From Clostridiaceae bacterium (lineage in GTDB: Bacteria > Bacillota > Clostridia > Lachnospirales > Lachnospiraceae): 64,000 nt of DNA. Made by a program: the position numbers and the translations under genes. The stretch lies in contig CABIYE010000004.1 of the NCBI GenBank assembly GCA_902362865.1, positions 109,977-173,976 of the forward strand. Direction: 5' to 3'. Position 1 is the stretch's first letter. Each line of letters starts with the position of its first letter. The notes under the pieces are model-generated. The model saw only the letters and a program-made list of their open reading frames with translations, was not told the DNA's origin and did no database searches. Shown piece by piece: positions 1-8,188 of the stretch.

Positions 1-1
1 A

Positions 2-607
2 AGTTATATAATGAGAAGAGTTGTGGTACATGCATCTACTAAAAGTTACAATAATTTATTTACTTCATTGATTTTGAATAAAGTGCTGGATTCGCAGACT
101 TTAACTTTACGTTTAAAAGGAATTGGTGATGCAACTACATATTGTCCAGATGATAATGAAATGAAAATTGGCTTTGAAACATCAAAACTGGTTAATCTGC
201 AATCAAAAGGAATTATTTATTTGTTAGAAAGTAAAATTCGTTCAGACAATAGTTCTACAGCATTGCTTGGATTTAATAATTACAGTTTGGAACATTTAAT
301 GCCAAAGAAATGGAGAAATAATTGGGGAGCTTGCGCGACAGAAGATGATGCAAAAAAAAGAGATTCTCTATTACTGACATTGGGGAATTTGGCGATTATT
401 CCACAAGCTTTAAATGCATCTATACGTGATGCTGCATGGAATGTAAAAAAGGCAGGAAAGGGACAAAATAAACCAGGTTTACTTTTGTGTGCGAGCGGAC
501 TTTATACATTACATGACGTACTTCAAAAAAATGATTGGAACGAACATGAAATAGAAAATCGTGCAGAATGGCTCTTAGCTAATGCACAGAATATTTGGAA
601 AATATAG
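2..607 (+). CDS. C-terminal part of a GmrSD/DUF262-DUF1524-type protein (5' end outside window)
   Basis: The frame is open to the left edge, so the gene starts upstream and only about 200 residues are seen. The visible part has the DUF1524 HNH-like signature: EHLMPKKW near residue 95, then TLGNLAIIPQALN and a downstream K-rich N/K segment, in the order found at the C-terminus of GmrSD-type enzymes. That family (known biology) cleaves modified DNA and serves as type IV restriction against phages. The N-terminal DUF262 domain is inferred, not seen. A strong terminator follows directly. The gene sits at the visible left edge of an integrated island, fitting a cargo defence gene. Confidence 0.7.
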   Translation, partial: SYIMRRVVVHASTKSYNNLFTSLILNKVLDSQTLTLRLKGIGDATTYCPDDNEMKIGFETSKLVNLQSKGIIYLLESKIRSDNSSTALLGFNNYSLEHLMPKKWRNNWGACATEDDAKKRDSLLLTLGNLAIIPQALNASIRDAAWNVKKAGKGQNKPGLLLCASGLYTLHDVLQKNDWNEHEIENRAEWLLANAQNIWKI

Positions 608-639
608 AATATTCCAAATCCATAAAAGCTGAATGAAAA

Positions 640-697
640 CCAATATGGGAATTTTACAGGTGGTACAAAATTTGTAAAATTCTCATATTGGTTTTTT
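640..697 (+). terminator. Rho-independent terminator after the DUF1524 gene
   Basis: A 19-bp stem with one G-U pair (CCAATATGGGAATTTTACA against TGTAAAATTCTCATATTGG) is followed directly by TTTTTT. Confidence 0.9.
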
Positions 698-856
698 GGT
701 AATCTGTAAAAATTATAAATTTGGATATCAAGTAAGGTTTCGGATTTTTGATTTTTATGTATTTTTCAATTTTGGATATGGCTCCGAAATTGGCAATTTT
801 GCGGAAGTGTATCCACACTTCCTGTCCTTGCTGTTTTTATAATCACACAGTGATTT

Positions 857-898
857 CACAGGGATATAGGGATATTTAGCCTATTTTATATCCCTGTG
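857..898. repeat. Inverted repeat hairpin
   Basis: Twelve-base perfect arms CACAGGGATATA and TATATCCCTGTG surround an 18-nt loop. It lies just before the two structured units described next. No gene was found between 608 and 1389; the rest is AT-rich sequence with no supported coding frame. Confidence 0.6.
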
Positions 899-935
899 TT
901 GTGACCGGAAAAATTCGGGGAACCAAGTGTATATT

Positions 936-1070
936 TATGCTGAATGTGAGGAACTGGGGAGCACAATCCTCAGCAAGATTCCTACGTCCGGAAAATACTA
1001 TATTGCTAAAATAGCGATATGGTATTACCGGGGTGGATCTTGCTCTAGTGTGTACTGAGACCTCGGCATA
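936..1070 (+). ncRNA. Candidate structured RNA, unit A of a tandem pair
   Basis: Nested complementarity can be read directly. The outer stem is 936-943 with 1063-1070 (one wobble). The next is GCACA 961-965 with 1049-1053. The core is AGCAAGAT 972-979 with ATCTTGCT 1037-1044. Then come CCGG with CCGG and a long apical hairpin (ATATTGCT with AGCGATAT). The core helix and the GGTGGATCTTGCTCT string are shared with unit B, while the apical stem differs in sequence and keeps its shape. Strand is not proven because palindromic structure reads both ways. I do not recognise the family. Confidence 0.5.
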
Positions 1071-1094
1071 AATAGAAAAATGGGTTTGGGGAAT

Positions 1095-1175
1095 CCCCAG
1101 CAAGATGAAAACCTGATGAGAGAATATTGTGATGAAAGACAATATTGTTAAACACAGGTGGATCTTGCTCTGGGG
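1095..1175 (+). ncRNA. Candidate structured RNA, unit B of a tandem pair
   Basis: CCCC 1095-1098 pairs with GGGG 1172-1175 and AGCAAGAT 1099-1106 with ATCTTGCT 1162-1169. ACCT 1111-1114 pairs with AGGT 1156-1159 and AATATTGT 1123-1130 with ACAATATT 1139-1146. The core helix and flanking GGTGG match unit A; the terminal stem has other bases but the same position, which argues for selection on structure. Confidence 0.5.
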
Positions 1176-1389
1176 TAAGAAAGAAGTATCTTTATATTAT
1201 CAAAATGATATTTGGAGTTTATGTTGTTGGAAAGTCGTAAGCAGGAAGATAACTTCAAGTTGTTGGTGCAAATATAATGAATAGAAGTGTCCAGTACATT
1301 TTTGGTGATGGGTATTTTGGTGGAATCCATTTTTATTTATTTTTGAATAATATAATTTTGAATCTGCAGCCGATTCTGCCTGCCGGACA

Positions 1390-1476
1390 ATGTTTTTAGA
1401 TATCTGTAAACGTCACGGACTGGAACTTGATGAAGAACCATCGTATGATGGAAGAAAGTATTTGGAAACACGATAG
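1390..1476 (+). pseudogene. Relaxase/mobilization protein remnant
   Basis: A 28-codon frame reads FLDICKRHGLELDEEP followed by a YDGRKYLE segment and then a stop. From memory this resembles a conserved stretch of Mob/relaxase proteins in Firmicutes mobilizable elements; no longer frame surrounds it. Its place just upstream of a TnpW-like leader fits a decayed Tn4451-like or integrative mobilizable element. Both the identity and the element type are inferred from this short match. Bases 1477-1796 hold no convincing gene. Confidence 0.4.
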
Positions 1477-1796
1477 AAGCAAACGCTGTACTTATCGTCT
1501 TGTCTGGCAGGGAAGATTATTAGGCATTAACCAGAGAGATATCGGCAGAGAAAACAGAAGTGATAGACAATGATATTTGTTAGATATGCTTCTTGTCGTT
1601 GGCTGCATCATATTAAAACGCTTTTTACGTTAAAAAAGTGCTGTGATCACAAGGCTTTTTGCAAGCAAAAATGAAAAGGCTATATATAGGTAGCCTGTGA
1701 AACTGGAAGTGCCCATTTTGGGCCTGATTTAAAGAATAATGTTCTGACAGAGACCAATGGAATGACTCTCTGCTGGGGCTCCAAAAGAAAGGAAAA

Positions 1797-2378
1797 ATGA
1801 TTATGGAAAAAATGATGAATACAAAAACAGAGGGTAACACATTTACAAAGAAAATCGGGCAGACAGTCTATGTTGACTATACTGCACAGTTTCCATGGGA
1901 AGCAAAAGAAGAATTTCCATTACTTTTTAATTCAATTTATAGAAACTACAAGACTGTCGAAGTAATTGCCAATAGCATTGGAGCGTATTTTGCTATCAAT
2001 GCCTTATCAAATCAGCAAATAGAGAAAGCATATTTTATTTCGCCCGTTGTAGATATGGAAAGGCTTATTGCTGATATGATGATTTGGGCAAATGTTACAG
2101 AGGATGAACTCAAAGAGAAAAAAGAAATTCAGACAACCTTTGGAGAGACTCTTTCATGGGATTATCTTTGCTATGCAAGAGAAAATCCTATTATATGGGA
2201 AATCCCAACGCACATTTTGTATGGTGAAAAAGATAATCTTACCGCTTATGGAACGATATTTGAATTTGTACAGAGGACTAATTCAACACTTTCTATTATG
2301 AAAAATAGAGAGCATTGGTTTCATACGGATGAACAAATGAAATTTCTTGATGAATGGATAATAAAATCTTCCAAATAA
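1797..2378 (+). CDS. Chimeric ORF: TnpW-like leader joined to a headless alpha/beta hydrolase
   Basis: 193 residues. Residues 1 to about 27 (MNTKTEGNTFTKKIGQTVYV) look like the start of the transposon protein TnpW. From about residue 28 the sequence becomes an alpha/beta hydrolase: nucleophile elbow ANSIGA, a late Asp in YGEKDNLT and a His in EHWFHT, so Ser-Asp-His is present. The beginning of the hydrolase fold (first strands and oxyanion loop) is missing for a family of about 220 residues or more. I infer that a deletion or insertion joined two unrelated genes in frame. The protein may be made, since a start and a purine-rich leader are present, but activity is doubtful. Confidence 0.6.
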   Translation: MIMEKMMNTKTEGNTFTKKIGQTVYVDYTAQFPWEAKEEFPLLFNSIYRNYKTVEVIANSIGAYFAINALSNQQIEKAYFISPVVDMERLIADMMIWANVTEDELKEKKEIQTTFGETLSWDYLCYARENPIIWEIPTHILYGEKDNLTAYGTIFEFVQRTNSTLSIMKNREHWFHTDEQMKFLDEWIIKSSK

Positions 2379-2435
2379 ATTCAAGTTTGGAGAATTGAGA
2401 AAATCGGAAGTTGCTGTGTCAACTGTACCGATATA

Positions 2436-2837
2436 TCACTTCAGCAATTCCGGAACAAGATTACTGTAATACGCTGTCTTGCCTGACAGCACATCGTCAT
2501 AGAATCTCTGCTTCCAGTCAATGTATGCCACTGCCTTTTGCAGTTCAACAATGGATTGGAGCAAGGTTTCTTTTTTTTCCGCAAGAATCACCTTACGTTC
2601 TGGAATTGTGCCTTCGCCCTCCATGCACAAAGCAAGATATTGCTTCATCTCTGCAATGCTCATTCCACAGCTTTTCAGGCAGTTCAGACTCTGAATCCAT
2701 TTGATGTCATGTTCGTCAAAGACACGATAATTTCGTCTGTCTCGCTTGACATTGGGGACCAATCCCTCGTTGCAGTAGAATTTCAGATTTTCATAGGTCA
2801 TATTGGTGAGAGTACAAGCCTCTTTCATAGAATACAC
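2436..2837 (-). CDS. MerR-family transcriptional regulator
   Basis: 133 residues with a GTG start at 2837, placed 6-7 nt after AGGAGG. The N-terminal winged helix reads MKEACTLTNMTYENLKFYCNEG (residues 4-25) with NYRVFDEHDIKWIQ following, as in MerR proteins. A C-terminal helix (about residues 75-120) would dimerise. No conserved metal-binding cysteine cluster is evident, so it is more like the redox/drug-type members often paired with aldo-keto reductases. It is divergent from the reductase at 2941 and the shared intergenic region carries a MerR-style operator; regulation of that gene is inferred. Confidence 0.9.
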   Translation of the reverse strand: MYSMKEACTLTNMTYENLKFYCNEGLVPNVKRDRRNYRVFDEHDIKWIQSLNCLKSCGMSIAEMKQYLALCMEGEGTIPERKVILAEKKETLLQSIVELQKAVAYIDWKQRFYDDVLSGKTAYYSNLVPELLK

Positions 2838-2867
2838 AAAAAAGCCTCCTGTTTTTGAAAAAAATCC

Positions 2868-2898
2868 TTGACCGGTAGTAACTACCGGCTGTTACGAT
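2868..2898 (+). promoter_or_regulatory. MerR-type promoter/operator before the aldo-keto reductase
   Basis: TTGACC (2868-2873) and TACGAT (2893-2898) are 19 bp apart, the overlong spacer typical of MerR-activated promoters. The spacer carries a perfect dyad CCGGTAGT-A-ACTACCGG (2872-2888). Confidence 0.8.
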
Positions 2899-2940
2899 AA
2901 TATCACAGAATAAAATTTAATACAACAGGAGGTTTTTGTT

Positions 2941-3828
2941 ATGGACTATATTACTTTGAGCAATGGTGTGAAAATGCCACAGTTGGGCTATGGTGTATTT
3001 CAGGTGCCACAGGAGGAATGCGAACGTTGCGTACTGGATGCACTAAAGGCCGGCTATCGTGCCATTGATACGGCACAAAGCTATTTTAATGAAGAGCAGG
3101 TCGGTGCAGCAATCGAAAAAACCGGTGTTGACCGTAAAGATATTTTCCTGACCACAAAGGTCTGGATCGAGCATTACGGCTATGAGAAAGCTAAAGCGTC
3201 GGTTTTAGACTCTATGGAAAAGCTACGTACAGATTATCTTGATCTTTGCCTGCTGCATCAGCCGTATTCGGATTATTACGGGGCATGGCGGGCACTGGAA
3301 GAACTATACGAAGAAGGAAAAATTCGTGCCATTGGTGTATCTAATTTTTATCCTGACCGTTTGGTGGATATTTGCTCCTTTTCCCGCATTAAACCGATGG
3401 TAAATCAGGTGGAGGTACATCCTTTCTATCAGCAGGAAGAGGCAAAGAAGTGGATGGACAAGTACAGCGTACAGATTGAGGCCTGGGCTCCGTTTGGCGA
3501 AGGCAGAGGGAATATGTTTCAGAATCCTGTGCTGAATGAAATCGGCAAAAAGTATGGTAAAAGTGCAGCACAGGTTATTCTCCGCTGGCATTTGCAACGA
3601 GGCGTAGTGGTGATTCCAAAGTCCACACATATTGAACGAATGCAGGAAAACCTGAATGTATTCGACTTTGCACTCTCTGCGGAGGATATGGCAAGAATTG
3701 CCGCACTGGACACGAAAATGAGTGCTTTCTTTTCCCACTATGACCCGGCTAAGGTGGAATGGTTTGCAAATATGGTGGAAGAACGCAAAAAGAACCATGA
3801 CTGTACAAAAGAAAAAAAGGATTGGTAA
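2941..3828 (+). CDS. Aldo/keto reductase
   Basis: 295 residues. The AKR fold motifs appear in order: GVKMPQLGYG at residue 9, GYRAIDTAQSY (catalytic Asp43 and Tyr48), Lys73 in TTKVW, LLHQP around residue 105 giving the His, GVSNF, and the C-terminal IPKSTHIERMQENLNVFDF that binds NADPH. It would be a cytosolic NADPH-dependent carbonyl reductase; the substrate cannot be told. AGGAGG lies 7 nt before the ATG. The gene is monocistronic and followed by a terminator. Control by the divergent MerR protein is inferred from the operator. Confidence 0.92.
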   Translation: MDYITLSNGVKMPQLGYGVFQVPQEECERCVLDALKAGYRAIDTAQSYFNEEQVGAAIEKTGVDRKDIFLTTKVWIEHYGYEKAKASVLDSMEKLRTDYLDLCLLHQPYSDYYGAWRALEELYEEGKIRAIGVSNFYPDRLVDICSFSRIKPMVNQVEVHPFYQQEEAKKWMDKYSVQIEAWAPFGEGRGNMFQNPVLNEIGKKYGKSAAQVILRWHLQRGVVVIPKSTHIERMQENLNVFDFALSAEDMARIAALDTKMSAFFSHYDPAKVEWFANMVEERKKNHDCTKEKKDW

Positions 3829-3915
3829 GGGAGGAAAAGGTTAGCAACGAAAGTACGTAACATAAGCAGATAAATTCCAGTTTGTAGAATTCAAAAATTT
3901 AATATGAAATGTGAG

Positions 3916-3954
3916 ATAGAGCGTATGGAAATAATCTATACGTTCTATTTTTTT
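3916..3954 (+). terminator. Rho-independent terminator after the reductase
   Basis: ATAGAGCGTAT pairs with ATACGTTCTAT (one wobble), followed by a T-rich tract. Bases 3955-4247 after it contain no supported gene, only AT-rich sequence. Confidence 0.75.
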
Positions 3955-4247
3955 GCCTTTTTTGAAAAAGTGATTAAAAAACTATTGACATTTTGTTACT
4001 GGTAGAAGCAGATGGTTATAAAAAGCTTTTGATAACTATGAGTGCAAAAACAGATAGCTGCGAAAATTTATTATGAGCTAATAGCAAAATTTGATATTTT
4101 GTGATATTGAGGGTATGGGGAATCGTAATCTCCATTAAGTTCGTCAGAGAATCATAATCCAGAAATGGGATTTTGAGTTACTCTAGGCGATACTTGCTTT
4201 AGAAAATGATTTGCCATAATGAGTTAGAATATGGGAGGAGGAAGCGT

Positions 4248-4280
4248 TAAAAAAAGAGAGAGCCATAAGCAACTCTCTCT
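4248..4280 (-). terminator. Terminator of the XRE regulator
   Basis: On the minus strand AGAGAGAG/CTCTCTCT arms close a loop of about 10 nt and run into TTTTTTT, just past the stop at 4298. Confidence 0.75.
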
Positions 4281-4297
4281 GTGATAAAATCAAAAAG

Positions 4298-5095
4298 TTA
4301 TAGTATCAGTGATTCGGTAAGATTACAAAAATCCTTAACAGGAATATTTTCTTTAAGTGGTAAAGCTGTCTCTAAAAAGGTTTCGTCTGCAAATCTTTCG
4401 AGTTCAGAATCAAAATATATAATTGAAGCATTTGTATTTAATTGGAATGGTGGAATTGTAACAAAATAATCATAATCTTCGTAAGAAGGAGTGGCGCAAG
4501 AAACTTTGATTTTTCCGCCCAATTTCAATTTTGCAAATTCTCCATAAATGGCAGTTAAGGCTTTTTTCCTTTCTTCATCAGAAGTAATTCTATCTACATA
4601 TCTAATATACCAATAATCTATATTTCCCTCTTTTAATTCAATTAAATAATCGTATGATCTGGGCGTTCCAGATTTTATTGTCCATTCAACTTTATGCAGA
4701 CTTGTCATCATGGAAAGTCCACGCATTAAGGTAGAAAAAAACTTTTCATGCACCTGAACAGTAGAGAGATCCAAAGAAAATCCATTGTCTGCAATTATCT
4801 TTTTTCGTTCCCGTATTTTTTTAGAAGAATATCCCGTTGCATCATATAATTCTTGGATAAGTTCTGGATCATCAATGGCTTTTGCAATTTTATCAATAGT
4901 GCTTTTATATGGTCTTCCAGATCGGGCACCGTTGAGCATTCGTGAAATGGTTGCATTATTTAAGCCTGTTTGTTCAGATAATTCTTTTTGTGTTTTTTTC
5001 TGTAAAATGATTTGAAGTATATTGATGAATCTTTCCTGATCGTAAACGCTGTCAGGATTTATTAGTGTGCCTGAATTTGATATAAATTCGTTCAT
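4298..5095 (-). CDS. XRE-family regulator of the recombinase module
   Basis: 265 residues. A helix-turn-helix of XRE type lies at about residues 30-60 (TQKELSEQTGLNNATISRMLNG). The 150-residue C-terminal half is a separate domain with Tyr/Trp-rich strands (YDYLIELKEGNIDYWYIRYV) that I do not recognise; it may sense a ligand or partner. The gene diverges from the recombinase operon, and the 240 bp between them contain its promoter, theirs, and repeated GTCAAAGAARTCAA boxes. I infer that it represses recombinase expression and itself, as immunity repressors of mobile elements do. Confidence 0.8.
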   Translation of the reverse strand: MNEFISNSGTLINPDSVYDQERFINILQIILQKKTQKELSEQTGLNNATISRMLNGARSGRPYKSTIDKIAKAIDDPELIQELYDATGYSSKKIRERKKIIADNGFSLDLSTVQVHEKFFSTLMRGLSMMTSLHKVEWTIKSGTPRSYDYLIELKEGNIDYWYIRYVDRITSDEERKKALTAIYGEFAKLKLGGKIKVSCATPSYEDYDYFVTIPPFQLNTNASIIYFDSELERFADETFLETALPLKENIPVKDFCNLTESLIL

Positions 5096-5148
5096 TCAAA
5101 TCTCCTCTTGATTTCTTTGACTTTGTATAAATTGACTTCTTGTATTTT

Positions 5149-5177
5149 ATCTTATCAATTATATCCCTAAAAATCAA
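5149..5177 (-). promoter_or_regulatory. Promoter of the XRE gene
   Basis: On the minus strand TTGATT (5177-5172), 17 bp, then TAAGAT (5154-5149). Confidence 0.5.
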
Positions 5178-5248
5178 TTTAAAACATAAAGAAATCAAAA
5201 AATACTTTATTGATATTCCCTTAAAAGTCAAAGAAATCAAAAACGTAA

Positions 5249-5276
5249 TTGACATTTTGACGTCTTTGTGTATAAT
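5249..5276 (+). promoter_or_regulatory. Promoter of the recombinase operon
   Basis: TTGACA (5249-5254), 16 bp, TATAAT (5271-5276): a near-consensus sigma-A promoter, with operator boxes directly on both sides. Confidence 0.8.
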
Positions 5277-5335
5277 GTAAATCAAGAAGTCAAAGAAGTC
5301 AAACAAATCAAAAAGAAAGGAAGGAGGGCTGTGGA

Positions 5336-6439
5336 TTGAAATATAGGGTTGTTTCGATTTTGAAAGATAATAGACCACGTTTTTTGATTATTTCTGATAT
5401 TGAAGAAATTGAAATCCTTCCATCAAAGTATTTGAAGCATCTGGATCAGATTAATGCTTCTCCGAATACTGTAAAATCCGCAGCTTTCGCACTTTCATAT
5501 TATTACAATTTTCTGCAGGAGCAAACGATAGGATTGGATGAGATTATATTGCTATCTTATTCAGAGCAGAATAAACATTTTATTGATTTCTTGTATTGGG
5601 TTAAGAGTGGAAAGCATACTGAGCATAATACACAGACGAGCAATAAGACCTGCAATATGTATCTTGGTGCAGTCTTCAGATACTACCAGTTTTTGGCACT
5701 GGAAGATGTTTTGCCAATGCTTAAAGCCTTACGAGTAAAAAAAGTATCGTATTTTGACAGTATGGGAGTAAATCATCAAAATGCAGTGAATTCGTTTAAA
5801 GGTTTCTTCAAAGAAGAAGAACCTAATCTGGAAGAAATAACATCCGAAGAAATACAGGAGCTGATAAATGCCTGTTCGAATGATAGAGATCGATTGCTGA
5901 TAGCAATGATGGCAGAAACCGGTCTTAGATTAGGGGAAATTCTGGGAATCCATTATACCGAAGATATTGATTTTGAAAGAAGAACGGTTCGGGTAAGGTA
6001 TCGTGAATACAATACCAACTTGGCAAGAGCAAAAAATGCAGAATATAGAATGGCTTTGTTAAGTAATACAACTTTTGAGTTCTTGGTTAAGTACATTTCT
6101 GATAACCGAAAAAGTCTGATGAACTCGGAGTATTTATTTACAAAATTGACTGGAAAAAACAAAGGAGAGCCATTAGATGCGGATTCTGTGTATAGCATGT
6201 TGAAAAGGCTATCCCAAAAAACGGATATCAATTCTCATCCGCATCAGCTCCGACACTATTTTGCGGAGGAAAGAAGAAAAGAAGGATGGGATTTGAATGA
6301 CATTCGTTTTGCCCTGGGGCATAAGAAAGTTGAAACTACCATTAAATACTTGGGTGAAAATAATGAACGATTGATAGAAGCGACAGATCAATACTACTCA
6401 AATAATGAAGATTTATACCAAATTGCAGATTTTCTGTAA
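5336..6439 (+). CDS. Tyrosine recombinase 1 of a recombinase trio (TnpA/RitA-like)
   Basis: 367 residues with a TTG start after AAGGAGG (an upstream GTG at 5331 is closed at once by TGA). The N-terminal SAM-like core-binding domain covers about residues 25-125. The catalytic domain has ETGLRLGE (Arg), HPHQLRHYF (His-x-x-Arg), GHKKVETT (His) and TIKYL (Tyr), so all catalytic residues are present. Size and order match TnpA of Tn554 and the first gene of recombinase-in-trio elements (known families), in which three different integrases act together in insertion. It is the first gene of an operon running to at least 10,475. Confidence 0.9.
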   Translation: MKYRVVSILKDNRPRFLIISDIEEIEILPSKYLKHLDQINASPNTVKSAAFALSYYYNFLQEQTIGLDEIILLSYSEQNKHFIDFLYWVKSGKHTEHNTQTSNKTCNMYLGAVFRYYQFLALEDVLPMLKALRVKKVSYFDSMGVNHQNAVNSFKGFFKEEEPNLEEITSEEIQELINACSNDRDRLLIAMMAETGLRLGEILGIHYTEDIDFERRTVRVRYREYNTNLARAKNAEYRMALLSNTTFEFLVKYISDNRKSLMNSEYLFTKLTGKNKGEPLDADSVYSMLKRLSQKTDINSHPHQLRHYFAEERRKEGWDLNDIRFALGHKKVETTIKYLGENNERLIEATDQYYSNNEDLYQIADFL

Positions 6440-6457
6440 AAGGAAGGAGGGATTACC

Positions 6458-8188
6458 TTGGCAGTATTAAAAATTGTTCCGAAGTTATATCAGGAAAAAA
6501 TATCCGAGAAATTAAAGGAAGAAATATCTTTAGTTACGAATGGAGAAGCAAAATACTATAACCGGTTATACAAATTTTTCCAGTATACAGATATACAGTG
6601 TACTGCAGATATTAACTATGAAACGAGAAAAATGTATATGGATTCTCTTGAAAAAGAGGATATTTCAGAAAAATATAAAGCGGAATTACTGAGCTTATTT
6701 GATCGTTTAAAAATAGAAAATATGCCGGATGTCTATTCACAAGGAAATCCCTTCTCTGTAGAACAGGAGTTTTTTAAGCAAGACAAATTGTTTTTGCTGT
6801 ATGTCCCCAATAAGAAGAAAGCACACTCTTTTCGTCAGGTGGTCGATAAGAATGATTTGTTATGGGACTTAACGAGGATACATTCATCACAGTTGGTGCG
6901 ACAGACAAAAATATTGCTGTGTGAAATTCTGAATATGGATAAGGTACAAAGACATCGAAGATATTTTTTAGAACCATTAAAAGCACTTATACGGTTTTGC
7001 GATAAGTACGGAATAGATGATATTGAAGAAATGGAACAGGCAGATGAAAACAGATTTTATCTGTATTTAAACAAAGAGTCGGAAATTATAAAAAAACAGG
7101 CTTCTAAGATTGTTGAGTTTGCGAGAAGAACGTTATTTCTAACAGATTCAGAGACAAATTGGCAAGCGTGTATCTGGTATATGGATAGGTTTCAGTTTGA
7201 TAAATCGAGAATCAATGCCAGTTCACCTGTTAAAAGCCTTTCATTTATTAATATTTACGAAAAAGAAAATCGTTGGTATTTACAATTATACGCAAAATAT
7301 TTGGTCGGGATATCTGATCTGTCTTTATCAAATATCCGAAATACAATAAGTTTTATTTCACAATTTTTAAAATATCTGGATGGACAGAGTAAGAAAGTAA
7401 CTGAACTGGAGATGCAAGATATAGCGGATTATGTGTCTGCTTTGGATGAGTCCGATATTAAGTATTCCACTTTTAACCGATATATCACACATATGCATAC
7501 ATTTCTACAGTTTTTGAAAATGAAAAATATTGAAGTGTTGAAGTTTTATCCGGAACGATTTTTAAAAAAAGGTTTTTCGGAACACAATGAAAGAAGTGTT
7601 CCAGAAAAAACAATTGCTCATCTAATTAAGGAGCTGCCGGCATTCCCAGAGCATTTACAGTTGATGTATTTGATTTTGTTTTGCACAGGAATTAGGAAAA
7701 GCGAGGTTTGCACAATAAAATCGGGAGCCTTTTATTCACAAGGCAATGAGAATTGGATGCGCATATATCAAAGCAAAATGCGGAGAGAAAAAGTCATTCC
7801 TGTTCCTAGTTTATTGGTTGGACTGGTGAATGATTATGAAAAAAAGTATGGAATAAAAAATGGGGAGTATTTATTCAAAAATAAAAAGGGTGGTGCATTT
7901 AATGGACAGACATTTTCAAATCAGATGATTCGGGAGTGTAAGGTTCGTGGGATTGCCTGCGGAGATTATATCTTTAGAGCACACGATTACAGACATAACC
8001 TTGCAACTTCAATGTACGGAAATGGGGTTTCTATACAAGGGGTACGAGATTATCTAGGACATTCAAGTGAGAATATGACAAAACAGTACATTGATTTCAT
8101 GCCGGAACGTATTGTATCGGCTGAAGATAAATATTTCTTTAAAAATCAGTCATTTAAATTGAAAGGAGCAGAAGATGATGAAAGGTAA
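6458..8188 (+). CDS. Tyrosine recombinase 2 of the trio (TnpB/RitB-like)
   Basis: 576 residues with a TTG start after AAGGAGG. The long N-terminal part (1-300) is unlike the first recombinase. The core-binding domain lies at about 270-370 and the catalytic domain has TGIRKSEV (Arg), HDYRHN (His-x-x-Arg), GHSSENMTKQYIDF (His, Tyr). Its length is close to TnpB of Tn554 (about 630). The stop overlaps the start of the third recombinase, so translation is probably coupled. Confidence 0.9.
   Translation: MAVLKIVPKLYQEKISEKLKEEISLVTNGEAKYYNRLYKFFQYTDIQCTADINYETRKMYMDSLEKEDISEKYKAELLSLFDRLKIENMPDVYSQGNPFSVEQEFFKQDKLFLLYVPNKKKAHSFRQVVDKNDLLWDLTRIHSSQLVRQTKILLCEILNMDKVQRHRRYFLEPLKALIRFCDKYGIDDIEEMEQADENRFYLYLNKESEIIKKQASKIVEFARRTLFLTDSETNWQACIWYMDRFQFDKSRINASSPVKSLSFINIYEKENRWYLQLYAKYLVGISDLSLSNIRNTISFISQFLKYLDGQSKKVTELEMQDIADYVSALDESDIKYSTFNRYITHMHTFLQFLKMKNIEVLKFYPERFLKKGFSEHNERSVPEKTIAHLIKELPAFPEHLQLMYLILFCTGIRKSEVCTIKSGAFYSQGNENWMRIYQSKMRREKVIPVPSLLVGLVNDYEKKYGIKNGEYLFKNKKGGAFNGQTFSNQMIRECKVRGIACGDYIFRAHDYRHNLATSMYGNGVSIQGVRDYLGHSSENMTKQYIDFMPERIVSAEDKYFFKNQSFKLKGAEDDER

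Larger units (their letters stand above)
5108..5315. promoter_or_regulatory. Repeated operator boxes GTCAAAGAARTCAA
   Basis: The 14-mer occurs inverted at 5108-5121, directly at 5227-5240 and at 5289-5302, with variants at 5132-5142 (inverted) and 5299-5312. Around 5281-5315 the RTCAAAGAA core repeats with a 9-bp period. The boxes flank both promoters of the divergent pair, so binding by the XRE regulator is the likely role. Confidence 0.65.

Noticed and set aside
876..1330. Two short minus-strand frames over the structured units
   Set aside because: They run through the hairpins, lack ribosome sites and resemble no protein.
3985..4022. TTGACA near 3985 as a promoter
   Set aside because: The nearest TATA-like box is 26 bp away and no gene follows on the plus strand.
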